Shown one piece after another: positions 53,296 to 62,608 of a stretch of DNA of 64,000 nt (position 1 is the stretch's first letter; the number at the start of each line of letters is the position of its first letter). The DNA comes from Sutcliffiella horikoshii (GTDB lineage: Bacteria; Bacillota; Bacilli; Bacillales; Bacillaceae_I). The stretch spans positions 3,736,666-3,800,665 of the forward strand of contig KV440964.1 in the NCBI GenBank assembly GCA_001636495.1. Direction: 5' to 3'. Made by a program: the position numbers and the translations under genes. The notes below the pieces were generated by a model. That model was not told the DNA's origin and ran no database searches. It saw only the letters and a list, made by a program, of their open reading frames with translations.

Positions 53296-54219
53296 TTAAT
53301 CGTATCTGATCTGTGGATTCAAGAACCCATAACTGATATCCACTAATAAATTGACTACTAGGAATTGAAAGGAGAAAAGTAAGATCAGTGCCTGAATGAC
53401 AGGGTAGTCCCTAGCAAGAATGGAATCCACCAGGTATGAACCTAGTCCTGGCCAGGCAAATACCTGCTCCACCACCACTGCACCCCCAATAAGAAAACCA
53501 AATTGAAGGCCAGTCATGGTCACCACTGGGATAAGGGCGTTCCTAAGTACATGGCTCCAGACGACAACCGATTCCTTTTGTCCTTTCGCACGCGCCGTTC
53601 TCACATAATCCTCTCTCATCACTTCAAGTACACTCGATCTCGTGAATCTTACAATGGTCGCCGCCACTCCAAACCCCAAAGTGATGGATGGCAAGAAAAT
53701 GTGGGCGAACGTACCACTTCCACTTGTCGGAAACCATCCGAGCTGTACGGCGAAGATCTGCATCACCATCAAACCGAACCAGAACTCAGGAACACTCAGC
53801 GCCGTAATCGCCGATACCATACCAAGGCGGTCCCACACTGTATTTCTTTTCGTAGCGGAAATGATCCCGACAAATATACCGATAAGAATGGCCCAGAACA
53901 TCGCTAGCATCGTCAGTGTGAACGTAAAACCAAAACGCCTCATAATCTCCGAGGACACTTCCGTTTTTGTCCGGTAGGAAGAACCGAAATCACCATGAAC
54001 CACCATGTTGTACATATAGTTTCCATATTGAATTAAGAGTGGTTGATCAAACCCTTCCTTCGCCCTCAAGTTCTGGTATGTCTCCTGATCCAGCTCCGCT
54101 CCGTACATGATGCGTATCGGATCTCCAGGTGTTAAATGAACAAACAAAAATGCGATAATCGTTATGATAAGTAAAATAGGAATCATGCCAATTATTCTTC
54201 TGACTGCAAATTGAATCAT
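53296..54219 (-). CDS. Oligopeptide ABC permease, DppB type
   Basis: 307 residues with six membrane segments. N-terminal RRIIGMIPILLIITIIAFL and HLTPGDP, then the permease EAA loop region RTARAKGQKESVVVWSHVLRN and the C-terminal DISYGFLNPQIRYD are typical of DppB. Works with the DppC-type subunit 20 bases downstream. 65 bases from the binding-protein gene, with an intercistronic hairpin. Confidence 0.94.
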   Translation of the reverse strand: MIQFAVRRIIGMIPILLIITIIAFLFVHLTPGDPIRIMYGAELDQETYQNLRAKEGFDQPLLIQYGNYMYNMVVHGDFGSSYRTKTEVSSEIMRRFGFTFTLTMLAMFWAILIGIFVGIISATKRNTVWDRLGMVSAITALSVPEFWFGLMVMQIFAVQLGWFPTSGSGTFAHIFLPSITLGFGVAATIVRFTRSSVLEVMREDYVRTARAKGQKESVVVWSHVLRNALIPVVTMTGLQFGFLIGGAVVVEQVFAWPGLGSYLVDSILARDYPVIQALILLFSFQFLVVNLLVDISYGFLNPQIRYD

Positions 54220-54242
54220 GCGGATTCACCTCTTTATAAAGA

Positions 54243-54280
54243 GTAGACTCATAGGTTTCATGCTTCCTATGAGTCTATTT
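54243..54280 (-). terminator. Intercistronic hairpin after the binding-protein gene
   Basis: AGACTCATAGG/CCTATGAGTCT, 11 perfect pairs, between the binding protein and DppB-type genes. The minus strand has no T run, so it more likely stabilises the upstream mRNA, giving excess binding protein; read from the plus strand it ends in TTTTTT. Confidence 0.55.
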
Positions 54281-54284
54281 TTTA

Positions 54285-55925
54285 TTATTGTTTTTCTACT
54301 AGATTCAGATGTACTCCACCTGAAGGCAGCACATAAATACCATTCACATCTTTCCCTTTTGCAATAATGGTGTCAGGGATATGTAGGAATACCCAAGGAG
54401 CATCCTCATAGATCTTCATTTGGATATCTGCATAGAGGGATAGAGCTTGATCTTGGTCTGGTGTACGAAGCGCATCATCAAACAATCCATCCAGCTCTTC
54501 ATTAATATAGAAGCCGGAGTTATTAAAGTTTGGTGGCACCCGGTCAGATGCAAAGTTCGGTCTTAAACCGTAATCCGCTTCTCCTGTACCTGGTGACCAG
54601 CGTCCAATCCAAAGATCTGTCTCTTCTCCAGCATCCAGCATGTCAAACAACGTTCCACTCTCAAATGCCTGTACTTCTACATCAATACCAATTTCCTTTA
54701 ACTGGATTGCTACATACTCAGCAACTGACACAAACTCTGTTGTGTTTCTCGTCCATAATGTCGCTTGGAACCCCTCTTCCATTCCAGCTTCTTTTAAAAG
54801 TTGCTTGGCCAGTTCTTTGTCATGCTCATACACACTTTGCCCTGCATAACCATAAACAGCAGGAGCGATGGCGGAATCTGCCACCTGTGCATATCCATCA
54901 GCAATCTGTGCAATAAGCCCATCTTTATCGACTGCATGGTTCATCGCTTGACGAACTTTGAGGTCGTTGTATTTTTCTTCTTTAAAATTCATTCCGATAT
55001 AGAAAACGTTCGTGGAAGAACCAACATATAAATCCACATTTTCTTCTTGCTCCAGTTCTTTGGCATTAAGCGTAGGGATTGGGAAAATCACATCGACTTC
55101 ACCAGTTTTCAGCTTATTGACACGCGTGCTGGCCTCTACAATCGGCAAGAAGGTGATGCTGCTTACTTTTGGTTGCTCTTGGTCATTCCAATAGTTTTCA
55201 TTTTTGGTGACAACCACTTGCTCGCTGTCCTTCCATTCCTGGAATTTGAACGGTCCGGTTCCTACTGGGTTGCGGTCCAAGTTATAGTCCGAATCTTCTT
55301 TTTTCTTTTTCAGTTCTTCCGGTGATTTGAAAGAAGCAGAAGAATGCGCCATATAGGAAGCCATAGCAGAGTTTGATTCTTCCGATTTAATGGTGATGCT
55401 GAATTCGTCGTTGACTGTTACTTCGCTGATAAAAGAGAAGAAGGACGCACGTGCCAAGCCATTTTCCGCATCTCTTACAAAATCCAAGTTTTCTTTGGCC
55501 ACTTCCGCATTAAAATCTGTTCCATCGTGGAACTTCACTCCCTGTTGCAGGGTGAAGGTGATTTCCGTTGCGTCTTCATTGAAGTTGAATTCCGTAGCCA
55601 GGACAGGAACAAGATTCATCTTCTCATCAAAACGCAGGAACCCTTCGAACATCGTGCTTTGAACGGTTGCAGAGTTACCGTCTGTGGAGTTAAATGGATC
55701 CAAGGACGTAGGTTCCGCTTCAATTCCGACTGTCAGTTCTCCATTGGCATCTGTTGTTTCTTCAGAGTTTGTATTTTCGTTGGAGTTTGTTTGATCTGGT
55801 TGCGAGTTGTTGCTGTTATTGCTCGTAGGGTTGGAACTACATGCTGCCAGAATGAGCAGACAGAGGATTAGTAAATACGATAGGAACCATGTTGCTTTGT
55901 TTTTCTTTTGTTTTTGCATTTGCAT
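54285..55925 (-). CDS. Peptide ABC transporter substrate-binding lipoprotein
   Basis: 546 residues from the ATG at 55925, with GGGGAG ten bases upstream; the open frame extends to 56009 but runs through the sigma-54 promoter. Signal peptide with lipobox LILAAC (lipid Cys at 29), an Asn/Ser/Thr-rich linker, then an SBP_bac_5 domain (TVGIEAEPTSLDPFNS, DRNPVGTGPFKFQEW). Captures peptides outside the membrane for the Dpp-type permease. First gene of the operon; given its downstream genes, the ligand is probably beta-Asp-Arg or other isoaspartyl dipeptides. Confidence 0.92.
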   Translation of the reverse strand: MQMQKQKKNKATWFLSYLLILCLLILAACSSNPTSNNSNNSQPDQTNSNENTNSEETTDANGELTVGIEAEPTSLDPFNSTDGNSATVQSTMFEGFLRFDEKMNLVPVLATEFNFNEDATEITFTLQQGVKFHDGTDFNAEVAKENLDFVRDAENGLARASFFSFISEVTVNDEFSITIKSEESNSAMASYMAHSSASFKSPEELKKKKEDSDYNLDRNPVGTGPFKFQEWKDSEQVVVTKNENYWNDQEQPKVSSITFLPIVEASTRVNKLKTGEVDVIFPIPTLNAKELEQEENVDLYVGSSTNVFYIGMNFKEEKYNDLKVRQAMNHAVDKDGLIAQIADGYAQVADSAIAPAVYGYAGQSVYEHDKELAKQLLKEAGMEEGFQATLWTRNTTEFVSVAEYVAIQLKEIGIDVEVQAFESGTLFDMLDAGEETDLWIGRWSPGTGEADYGLRPNFASDRVPPNFNNSGFYINEELDGLFDDALRTPDQDQALSLYADIQMKIYEDAPWVFLHIPDTIIAKGKDVNGIYVLPSGGVHLNLVEKQ

Positions 55926-55977
55926 GTGGTTGATTCTCCCCTTTTTCGTGTATGGTTTTGTTCTCAATGATGGGAGA

Positions 55978-55993
55978 TGCAAGAAACGTGCCA
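55978..55993 (-). promoter_or_regulatory. Consensus sigma-54 (-24/-12) promoter
   Basis: On the minus strand TGGCAC-GTTTC-TTGCA fits the consensus TGGCAC-N5-TTGCW at every position. It is 52 bases upstream of the substrate-binding-protein ATG at 55925 and heads the transport-cyanophycinase-IadA operon. Confidence 0.85.
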
Positions 55994-56023
55994 AAAATAG
56001 AATATTCAATATTTTTTTATTTT

Positions 56024-56200
56024 AATGGTGGTGGAGTATGGGATGTATGCAAACTTATGATGGTTTTATTGGGTGTTTTTGGGACGTTGGTTGATTATTG
56101 GGTTGATTTAGGTTATTTTGGGTTCTTTTTGGGTGGTGTTGAATTGGGTGGGCTAGTTAAAGGCTTAAATTGCACTGCTATTTTAGCGTGTTATGACTAA
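56024..56200 (+). other. G/T-rich noncoding stretch upstream of the sigma-54 promoter
   Basis: The plus strand from about 56028 to 56160 is almost free of C and A-poor, with repeated TTGGGT and GGGTTG words. It lies where enhancer sites for the sigma-54 activator would be expected. No clear operator or gene is seen. Confidence 0.4.
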
Positions 56201-56223
56201 ACTACTTCAAATTTCAAGCAACT

Positions 56224-56645
56224 TCATATGGTCTCTATGACACACGTTTTTCTATCTCCTCCTCCATTTCGCGTTTCATACAACCTCTATGACACGCGTT
56301 TTTCTCTCTCCTCACCAATTTCGCGTTTCATACAACCTCTATGACACACGTTTTTCTCTCTCCTCACCAATTTCACGTTTCATACAACCTCTATGACACG
56401 CGTTTTTCTATCTCCTCACTAATTTCACGTTTCATACAACCTCTATGACACACGTTTTTCTATCTCCTCACCAATTTCGCGTTTCATACAACCTCTATGA
56501 CACGCGTTTTTCTATCTCCTCATCAATTTCGCGTTTCATACAACCTCTATGACACACGTTTTTCTATCTCCTCACCAATTTCGCGTTTCATACAACCTCT
56601 ATGACACGCGTTTTTCTATCTCCTCACCAATTTCACGTTTCATAT
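56224..56645. repeat. Tandem array 3, exact 52 bp period, TCATA-N7-TATGA core
   Basis: TCATA starts at 56224, 56276, 56328, 56380, 56432, 56484, 56536 and 56588, exactly 52 apart; a ninth at 56640 is cut short. Each is followed by CAACCTC-TATGAC (the first TGGTCTC). Units alternate strictly between CACACG and CACGCG after TATGA. The array fills the gap between the first ABC operon and the second. Confidence 0.93.
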
Positions 56646-56689
56646 GCCAACACAGAACTCAAAATCCTCATCGAAACAATTTTTAAACA

Positions 56690-56728
56690 CAAAAACCACC
56701 CCCAACAACCGTTGAGAGTGGCCTTTTT
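56690..56728 (-). terminator. Terminator of the second ABC operon
   Basis: On the minus strand GCCACTCTCAAC/GTTGGGGGTGG hairpin followed by TTTTTG. Confidence 0.75.
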
Positions 56729-56740
56729 AAACAAAACCTA

Positions 56741-57754
56741 TTAATAATTCGTCTTCAATTGAGAGAAATCAACTGCTCCGTCTTCCACCAAGTGGCAAGC
56801 GGACTGCTGGTTGACACCAGAAATCGCATGAAGCTTCGGTTCTTCCGTCCGGCATCGATCAAAAGCGTACGGACAACGCGTATGGAAACGGCAGCCTGCA
56901 GGAGGATCGATTGGAGAAGGAACATCACCTTTTAAGATGATACGCTCTTTCTTTTTGCTAAGGTCCGTACTTGGAATCGCAGATAATAACGCTTTTGTAT
57001 AAGGATGCTGTGGGTTTGCAAAAAGGGCATCTTTATCCGCAATTTCTACAATTTTACCCAAATACATAACTATGATTCTATCAGAAATATGACGTACAAC
57101 CCCAAGGTCATGGGAGATGAACAGATACGTCAGGTTAAATTCACGTTGTAATCTTTTTAAAAGGTTCAATACCTGTGCTTGAATGGATACGTCCAATGCT
57201 GATACAGCTTCGTCACAGACAATCAACTTTGGATCCACGGATAATGCACGTGCAATACCAATACGTTGACGTTGCCCTCCACTGAATTCATGGGGATGGC
57301 GGTCAACCTGATGAGCACCGATTCCAACCGTTTCAAGTAATTCCACAATCTTTTTACGACGGTCTTTACGAGGCACTACGTTTTGGATTTCCAGTGCTTC
57401 CTCTAAAATGTCGCTTACTGTCTGACGAGGATTCAAGGATGCATACGGATCTTGGAAAATAATTTGTAGATCCTTACGTTTTTTCCTCATTTGAGACTTG
57501 CTTAATGCTAGTAAATCTTCCCCTTGGAAGCTAACTTCACCGGAATATGGATTATCCAGGCGAAGGATCGCACGGCCTGTCGTGGATTTTCCGCAACCGG
57601 ATTCTCCTACGATACTGACCGTTTCCCCTTCTTTGACGGAAAAGCTGATGTCGTCTACTGCTTTGACATGGTTAACCGTTCTTCCGAAGATGCCACCTTT
57701 GATAGGAAAGTATTGTTTAAGGTTTTTCACTTCTAATAATGTTTGATTACTCAT
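56741..57754 (-). CDS. Oligopeptide ABC transporter ATPase, DppF type (second system)
   Basis: 337 residues from the ATG at 57754; the frame opens at 57775 but [17 protein letters not shown] aligns with other DppF starts. Walker A GESGCGKST, signature FSGGQRQRIGIARAL, Walker B VCDEAVSALD and the C-terminal Cys motif CRFHTRCPYAFDRC. It overlaps the upstream DppD-type gene by eight bases. Powers peptide import. Terminator follows. Confidence 0.92.
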   Translation of the reverse strand: MSNQTLLEVKNLKQYFPIKGGIFGRTVNHVKAVDDISFSVKEGETVSIVGESGCGKSTTGRAILRLDNPYSGEVSFQGEDLLALSKSQMRKKRKDLQIIFQDPYASLNPRQTVSDILEEALEIQNVVPRKDRRKKIVELLETVGIGAHQVDRHPHEFSGGQRQRIGIARALSVDPKLIVCDEAVSALDVSIQAQVLNLLKRLQREFNLTYLFISHDLGVVRHISDRIIVMYLGKIVEIADKDALFANPQHPYTKALLSAIPSTDLSKKKERIILKGDVPSPIDPPAGCRFHTRCPYAFDRCRTEEPKLHAISGVNQQSACHLVEDGAVDFSQLKTNY

Positions 57755-58769
57755 GGCTAGCAGCAACCTCCTCATCTTCCCACTTATCTGTATAGATCCA
57801 GCAACGAACCTGATCTCCGTCTTCTGTTTCCTTTAAATCAGGCAGACTGCTTAGGCAAATATCCTTTGCATGCGGACAACGAGGAGCAAAGCGGCAACCC
57901 TGTGGTAGGTTGAATGGACTTGGCACAGATCCGTGAATAACGGATAGGTCCCCTTCTACATCCTGATCATGCTTTGGAACAGAGTTTAATAGTCCGACAG
58001 TGTACGGATGTTTTGGGCTTGAGAAGATGGTTTGAACATCTGCATATTCTACCACTTTTCCGCAATACATGACTGCAACCTTGTCACACATCTCAGCAAC
58101 CACTCCAAGGTCATGGGTGATTAGCATAAGCGAAGTACCAAGCTCATCTTGCAACTTTTTCATTAAGTCCAGAATCTGCGCTTGGATCGTTACATCTAAT
58201 GCAGTAGTCGGCTCATCGGCAATTAATAACTCAGGATTACAAGCTAGTGCAATCGCGATCATCACACGCTGACGCATTCCGCCTGAAAGCTCGAACGGAT
58301 ATTGTTTGGCACGTTTTTCAGGAGAAGGGATACCAACTAAACGTAGCATATCCACCGCCTTCACCCAAGCTGCTTTACGGCCAAGCTTTTGGTGAATACG
58401 AACAGATTCCGCAATCTGCTCCCCACAGGTCAATGTCGGATTCAATGAGGTCATCGGCTCTTGGAAAATCATCGAAACATTATTTCCGCGAATCTGCATC
58501 ATCTGTTTTTTTGTTTTATCTAAAAGGTTTTCCCCTTTGAAAATAACTTCTCCGCCCACTACTTTACCAACAGGCTCTTGAAGCAGTCGTAAAATAGATA
58601 GAGAGGTAATGCTCTTTCCGGATCCGGACTCCCCAACTATACCAAGCGTTTTCCCTTTTTCGATGGAAAAGTCCACACCATCAACGGCTTTTACTTCTCC
58701 TTCATCAGTAAAGAAGGAAGTACGCAAGCCTTTCACTTCCAATATTTTATCTTTCTTTGCAGTTGTCAT
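57747..58769 (-). CDS. Oligopeptide ABC transporter ATPase, DppD type (second system)
   Basis: 340 residues from the ATG at 58769 (a GTG at 58778 is possible). Walker [10 protein letters not shown], signature [15 protein letters not shown], Walker [13 protein letters not shown], Cys loop [14 protein letters not shown]. Close relative of the first system's ATPase. Fifteen bases after the permease gene. Confidence 0.92.
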   Translation of the reverse strand: MTTAKKDKILEVKGLRTSFFTDEGEVKAVDGVDFSIEKGKTLGIVGESGSGKSITSLSILRLLQEPVGKVVGGEVIFKGENLLDKTKKQMMQIRGNNVSMIFQEPMTSLNPTLTCGEQIAESVRIHQKLGRKAAWVKAVDMLRLVGIPSPEKRAKQYPFELSGGMRQRVMIAIALACNPELLIADEPTTALDVTIQAQILDLMKKLQDELGTSLMLITHDLGVVAEMCDKVAVMYCGKVVEYADVQTIFSSPKHPYTVGLLNSVPKHDQDVEGDLSVIHGSVPSPFNLPQGCRFAPRCPHAKDICLSSLPDLKETEDGDQVRCWIYTDKWEDEEVAASHE

Positions 58770-58784
58770 TTTCTTCACCGTCCT

Positions 58785-59711
58785 TTAGTTAAGGTCTATA
58801 CGTTTGTTAATTAAACGGTATGTGATATCCACCAGGAAGTTTACGAATACGAACAAAACCGTACAGACAAGGATTGTTCCCTGAACCATAGGGAAGTCAC
58901 GCATCGTAATGGAACTGATAATCAATCGTCCCAATCCATTAATTGCGAATACTGTTTCTGTAATTACTGCTCCACCCAATAGTCCACCGAATTGTAAACC
59001 TACTACTGTAACTACCGGAATCAATGCATTACGCAGAGCATGCTTATAAATGACCAATCTATCACTAACACCTTTTGCATAAGCAGTACGAATATAATCC
59101 TGATCAATAACATCCAGCATACTGGATCGTGTCATACGTGCGATAATCGCCGCTCCACCAGTTCCAAGTGTGATAACCGGCAAGACCATCTGCTTCCAAT
59201 CGTTCCCCCATCCCGCAACAGGCAAGACACCCAGGTTAACGGAGAAGAAATAGATAAGCATGATTCCAAGCCAGAAGTTAGGCATGGAAATACCAAACAA
59301 CGCCACAATCATTAATGAAGTATCAGCAAACGTGTATTTTCTAGTTGCCGATACAATACCAGCAATCAATCCAAGAATGACAGATAAAATCGTTCCCCAA
59401 ATGGCCAATTCCACCGTAATCCAGAACCTACTTGTAAAAATCTCAGAGGTAACATCTCGGTTTGTACGGATAGAAGTTCCCAAATCCCCTTGAATCGCAT
59501 TTCCAATATAGCTGAAGTACTGAACATATAAAGGGTCGTTCAATCCTAATTTTTCACGCATTGCCTCAACCTGTTCCGGGTTCGCCTGCTCCCCCGCCAT
59601 AATTTGGGCTGCATCACCAGGAATCAAGTGCATCATCATAAATACTGCTAACGTTACACCAAACATAACGGGTATCGTTTGGAAAAGTCTTCGAATGATA
59701 TATATAAACAT
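58785..59711 (-). CDS. Oligopeptide ABC permease, DppB type (second system)
   Basis: 308 residues, six membrane segments. MFIYIIRRLFQTIPVMFGV, LIPGDAAQI and the EAA loop RTAYAKGVSDRLVIYKHALRN are typical. Normal length for the family, with no insert. AAGGTG lies seven bases before the ATG. Confidence 0.93.
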   Translation of the reverse strand: MFIYIIRRLFQTIPVMFGVTLAVFMMMHLIPGDAAQIMAGEQANPEQVEAMREKLGLNDPLYVQYFSYIGNAIQGDLGTSIRTNRDVTSEIFTSRFWITVELAIWGTILSVILGLIAGIVSATRKYTFADTSLMIVALFGISMPNFWLGIMLIYFFSVNLGVLPVAGWGNDWKQMVLPVITLGTGGAAIIARMTRSSMLDVIDQDYIRTAYAKGVSDRLVIYKHALRNALIPVVTVVGLQFGGLLGGAVITETVFAINGLGRLIISSITMRDFPMVQGTILVCTVLFVFVNFLVDITYRLINKRIDLN

Positions 59712-59732
59712 GTTAGTTCACCTTCTTCTCCA

Positions 59733-60632
59733 TTATTTTTTCGCTTTCGGATCTAACGCATCTCGAAGTCCGTCACCCATCAAGTTAAATCCGATAACCA
59801 CCAACAAGATAACAAGACCCGGGAATAGCGTAATATGTGGAGCCTGCGCAATATAAGAACGCCCTTGACTCAACATCGCACCCCACTCTGCAGTAGGTGG
59901 TCTAGTTCCCATCCCAAGGAAGGAAAGGGCACTTGCCGTAATAATGGCAGAAGCAATATATAATGTTGCTTGTACAATAATCGGTGACATAATATTCGGT
60001 AAAATATGTTTGAAAATAATTCTAAAGTCTTTCGCACCCATCGCCTTAATTGCGTCAATGTATTCGAGTTTCTTCACACTTAATGTAGAACCACGCACAA
60101 TCCTCGCAAAAGATGGTATGGCGTAAAATGCAACAGCAATAATAACGTTTCTAGTGCTTGCACCAAGAACACTTACGATAGCTAATGCAAGAAGGATTCC
60201 AGGGAAAGCCAGCAACACGTCACAAATTCTCATGATAAGAGAGTCTACCCATCTACCATAGTAACCGGATACAATTCCAAGTGTGACACCAACAATGGCT
60301 CCAAGAATGGTAGATACAAATCCTATCCCCAATGAAATTCTTGCACCATAAAGCAATCGACTGAAAATATCACGTCCTACATCATCTGTTCCCAAGTAAT
60401 TTTCAGCAGAAGGTCCCTGCAGCTTGTTCATTACATTGGTTGTGTTTGGATCATGTGTCGCAAGTAACGGGGCAAATATACCCATCAATATAACAAATAT
60501 AATAATAAAGGCACCAGCCATGGCAGCTTTATTTTTCGCCAGCTTCTTATAGAAAGTTCTCCATCGAACCGACTTCGTATTTTCAATAGTAACTGGAACT
60601 CCTGTTGTCGTTTGTGCTTGTGGTTGATCCAT
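59733..60632 (-). CDS. Oligopeptide ABC permease, DppC type (second system)
   Basis: 299 residues, the normal DppC length; compare the 519-residue homologue at 51716-53275. TM1 at about 38-58 is followed within 40 residues by YLGTDDVGRDIFSRLLYG. EAA loop AIKAMGAKDFRIIFKHILPN and GDGLRDALDPKAKK end are canonical. First gene of the minus-strand unit; promoter at 60703-60731. Confidence 0.93.
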   Translation of the reverse strand: MDQPQAQTTTGVPVTIENTKSVRWRTFYKKLAKNKAAMAGAFIIIFVILMGIFAPLLATHDPNTTNVMNKLQGPSAENYLGTDDVGRDIFSRLLYGARISLGIGFVSTILGAIVGVTLGIVSGYYGRWVDSLIMRICDVLLAFPGILLALAIVSVLGASTRNVIIAVAFYAIPSFARIVRGSTLSVKKLEYIDAIKAMGAKDFRIIFKHILPNIMSPIIVQATLYIASAIITASALSFLGMGTRPPTAEWGAMLSQGRSYIAQAPHITLFPGLVILLVVIGFNLMGDGLRDALDPKAKK

Positions 60633-60702
60633 ACGCTCTTCTCATCCCTTCATCTCTTTGTAACAAACTTAATATTTCAAAATATTCAACATAACTAGTA
60701 CT

Positions 60703-60731
60703 ATAATAGCTATTAATTCGTAATATTACAA
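60703..60731 (-). promoter_or_regulatory. Sigma-A promoter of the second ABC operon
   Basis: TTGTAA (60731-60726), 17-base spacer, TATTAT (60708-60703) on the minus strand. Confidence 0.65.
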
Positions 60732-60902
60732 TAGTTTTAAAGAGTCTTAGCATACTTAATTTTAAGATTAATAGATTTTTTCCATAGAATTACCTTTCAT
60801 TATATACAAGAAAAAATTAACAAAAACGTAATATTGAATGGCATTTCAACTTAAATTATTACAAAAATAATAAATTTGTTAAAATTTCTTGTAAAACAAC
60901 TC

Positions 60903-60931
60903 TTGTGAATTTTCAGTTTTTGAATTATGAT
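60903..60931 (+). promoter_or_regulatory. Sigma-A promoter of the divergent binding-protein gene
   Basis: TTGTGA (60903-60908), 17-base spacer, TATGAT (60926-60931). The 373-base divergent region is very A/T-rich; no sigma-54 promoter or clear operator was seen. Confidence 0.65.
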
Positions 60932-61005
60932 TATAAGCAATCGTGGCTTATCCATTGATTACAATCTTGTAACACAAACTAAAATCTTCAGGGGGGTAAT
61001 TTTAC

Positions 61006-62601
61006 ATGAAAGCAAAAAAGAATGTGTTTTTTATGCTTCTACTTTCACTTATGCTAGTTCTTTCGGCATGTAGTGGCGGCAACAGCAGCACACCGACAAA
61101 CGGAAACACTAACACTGGTTCTGGTGATGGTGAAGAAGTTGCAGGACAAGAAGGCGGAGAATTAGTTTATGTAGTTTCATCTGACGCTCCAACACTTGAC
61201 CCACACGGAATGAACGATACTGCTACAACTAACGTAACAACTCAATTATTCGACCGTTTAACTGCATATGAAGCAGACGGTACTGTCATTCCTTCTTTGG
61301 CTGAATCTTGGGAAGCTGTAGACGAAACTACTTGGGAATTCAAACTTCGCAATGATGTTAAATTCCATGACGGAACAGATTTCACTGCAGATGCTGTAAA
61401 AATGACGATCGAGCGTATCATCGATCCTGAATTCGCATCTCCACGTGCAGTTGTACTTAACATGATTAAAGAAGTAAATGTTGTTGATGACCACACTGTA
61501 CAATTTGTAACAGAAAAGCCTTTCGCTCCACTACCAGCTCACTTAGCACATAATGCTGGATCTATCATTGCTCCTTCTGCTATTGAAGAAGAAAACAACG
61601 GTGGTAAAAAAGTAGACGAAAATCCGGTTGGTACTGGTCCATTCGTATATGGATCTTGGAACCGCGGTGCTGAAATCGTATTAAACAAAAACGAAAACTA
61701 CTGGAATGGCGCTCCTGCCCTTGATTCCATTAAATTCGTAGTGAACGCAGAGCAAGCTACTCGTGTTGCACAACTTGAAACTGGTGAAGCTCATGTTATC
61801 CAAGTCGGTGCATCTGACGTTGGACGTGTAGAAGGTATGGAAAGTGCTGGAATCGAATTGACTCGTGTTCGCGGTACTCGTATGGATTACTTAGGATTCA
61901 ACATGGACAAAGAGCCTTTCAACATTAAAGAGGTTCGCCAAGCAATCTCCATGGCTGTAAACAAAAACGATATCGTTGACGGTATCCTTGACGGTCAAGG
62001 TGTACCAGCAGTAGGACCACTTGCTCCTACAGTTGTTGGTAACTACCAAGATCTTGAGCCACTTGGATATGATGTAGAAGCTGCAAAACAATTGCTAGCT
62101 GATGCAGGATTTGAAGATGGATTCAAAACTACTCTTTATGTGAACGAAGGTTCTAAAGAGCGTGCTGATATCGCAATCCTTGTTCAAGACCAATTGAAAC
62201 AAATCGGAATTGACGTAACAATCGAAACGATCGAATGGGGTGCATTCCTTGACGCTACTGCGAATGGTGAGCACGAACTATTCATCTTAGGTTGGACTAC
62301 TGTAACAGCTGATGCTGACTACGGTTTATACGCTCTATTCCACTCTTCAGCTTTCGGTGCTCCTGGTAACCGTTCATTCTACGCAAACGACCGCGTGGAT
62401 GAGTTACTTGACCTAGCTCGTTCTGAGACTGATCAAGGTAAACGTGACGAAGCGTACAAAGAAATTTCTGAAATTCTTGTAGACGAAGCTCCAATGGTTT
62501 ACTTGCAACATCCTGATTTCATCTACGGAACAAACGGTGCAACTGGTCTATTCGTAGACTTCAGTGGTACTCCTTACTTCCACGGTGTGAAGCTTAAATA
62601 A
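61006..62601 (+). CDS. Peptide ABC substrate-binding lipoprotein (second system)
   Basis: 531 residues. Signal peptide with lipobox LVLSAC (lipid Cys at 22), a Gly/Ser/Asn-rich linker and an SBP_bac_5 domain (LVYVVSSDAPTLDPHGMND, ENPVGTGPFVYGSWNRG). Binds peptides outside the membrane for the divergent permease genes. Codon choice (AAC, TTC, GAC, GGT, CTT, GTA) is much more biased than in neighbours, suggesting a highly expressed protein. GGGGGG lies ten bases before the ATG. Confidence 0.93.
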   Translation: MKAKKNVFFMLLLSLMLVLSACSGGNSSTPTNGNTNTGSGDGEEVAGQEGGELVYVVSSDAPTLDPHGMNDTATTNVTTQLFDRLTAYEADGTVIPSLAESWEAVDETTWEFKLRNDVKFHDGTDFTADAVKMTIERIIDPEFASPRAVVLNMIKEVNVVDDHTVQFVTEKPFAPLPAHLAHNAGSIIAPSAIEEENNGGKKVDENPVGTGPFVYGSWNRGAEIVLNKNENYWNGAPALDSIKFVVNAEQATRVAQLETGEAHVIQVGASDVGRVEGMESAGIELTRVRGTRMDYLGFNMDKEPFNIKEVRQAISMAVNKNDIVDGILDGQGVPAVGPLAPTVVGNYQDLEPLGYDVEAAKQLLADAGFEDGFKTTLYVNEGSKERADIAILVQDQLKQIGIDVTIETIEWGAFLDATANGEHELFILGWTTVTADADYGLYALFHSSAFGAPGNRSFYANDRVDELLDLARSETDQGKRDEAYKEISEILVDEAPMVYLQHPDFIYGTNGATGLFVDFSGTPYFHGVKLK

Positions 62602-62608
62602 TCAAAAA

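Noticed and set aside
55926-56009. Upstream start (56009) for the binding lipoprotein
   Set aside because: The sigma-54 promoter lies inside that extension, and the ATG at 55925 has GGGGAG and starts the signal peptide.
56224-56645. CRISPR array
   Set aside because: There are no unique spacers: the whole 52-bp unit is repeated. No cas genes are in the window.
60633-61005. Sigma-54 control of the second ABC transporter
   Set aside because: No TGGCAC-N5-TTGC element was seen on either strand; both directions have good sigma-A boxes.
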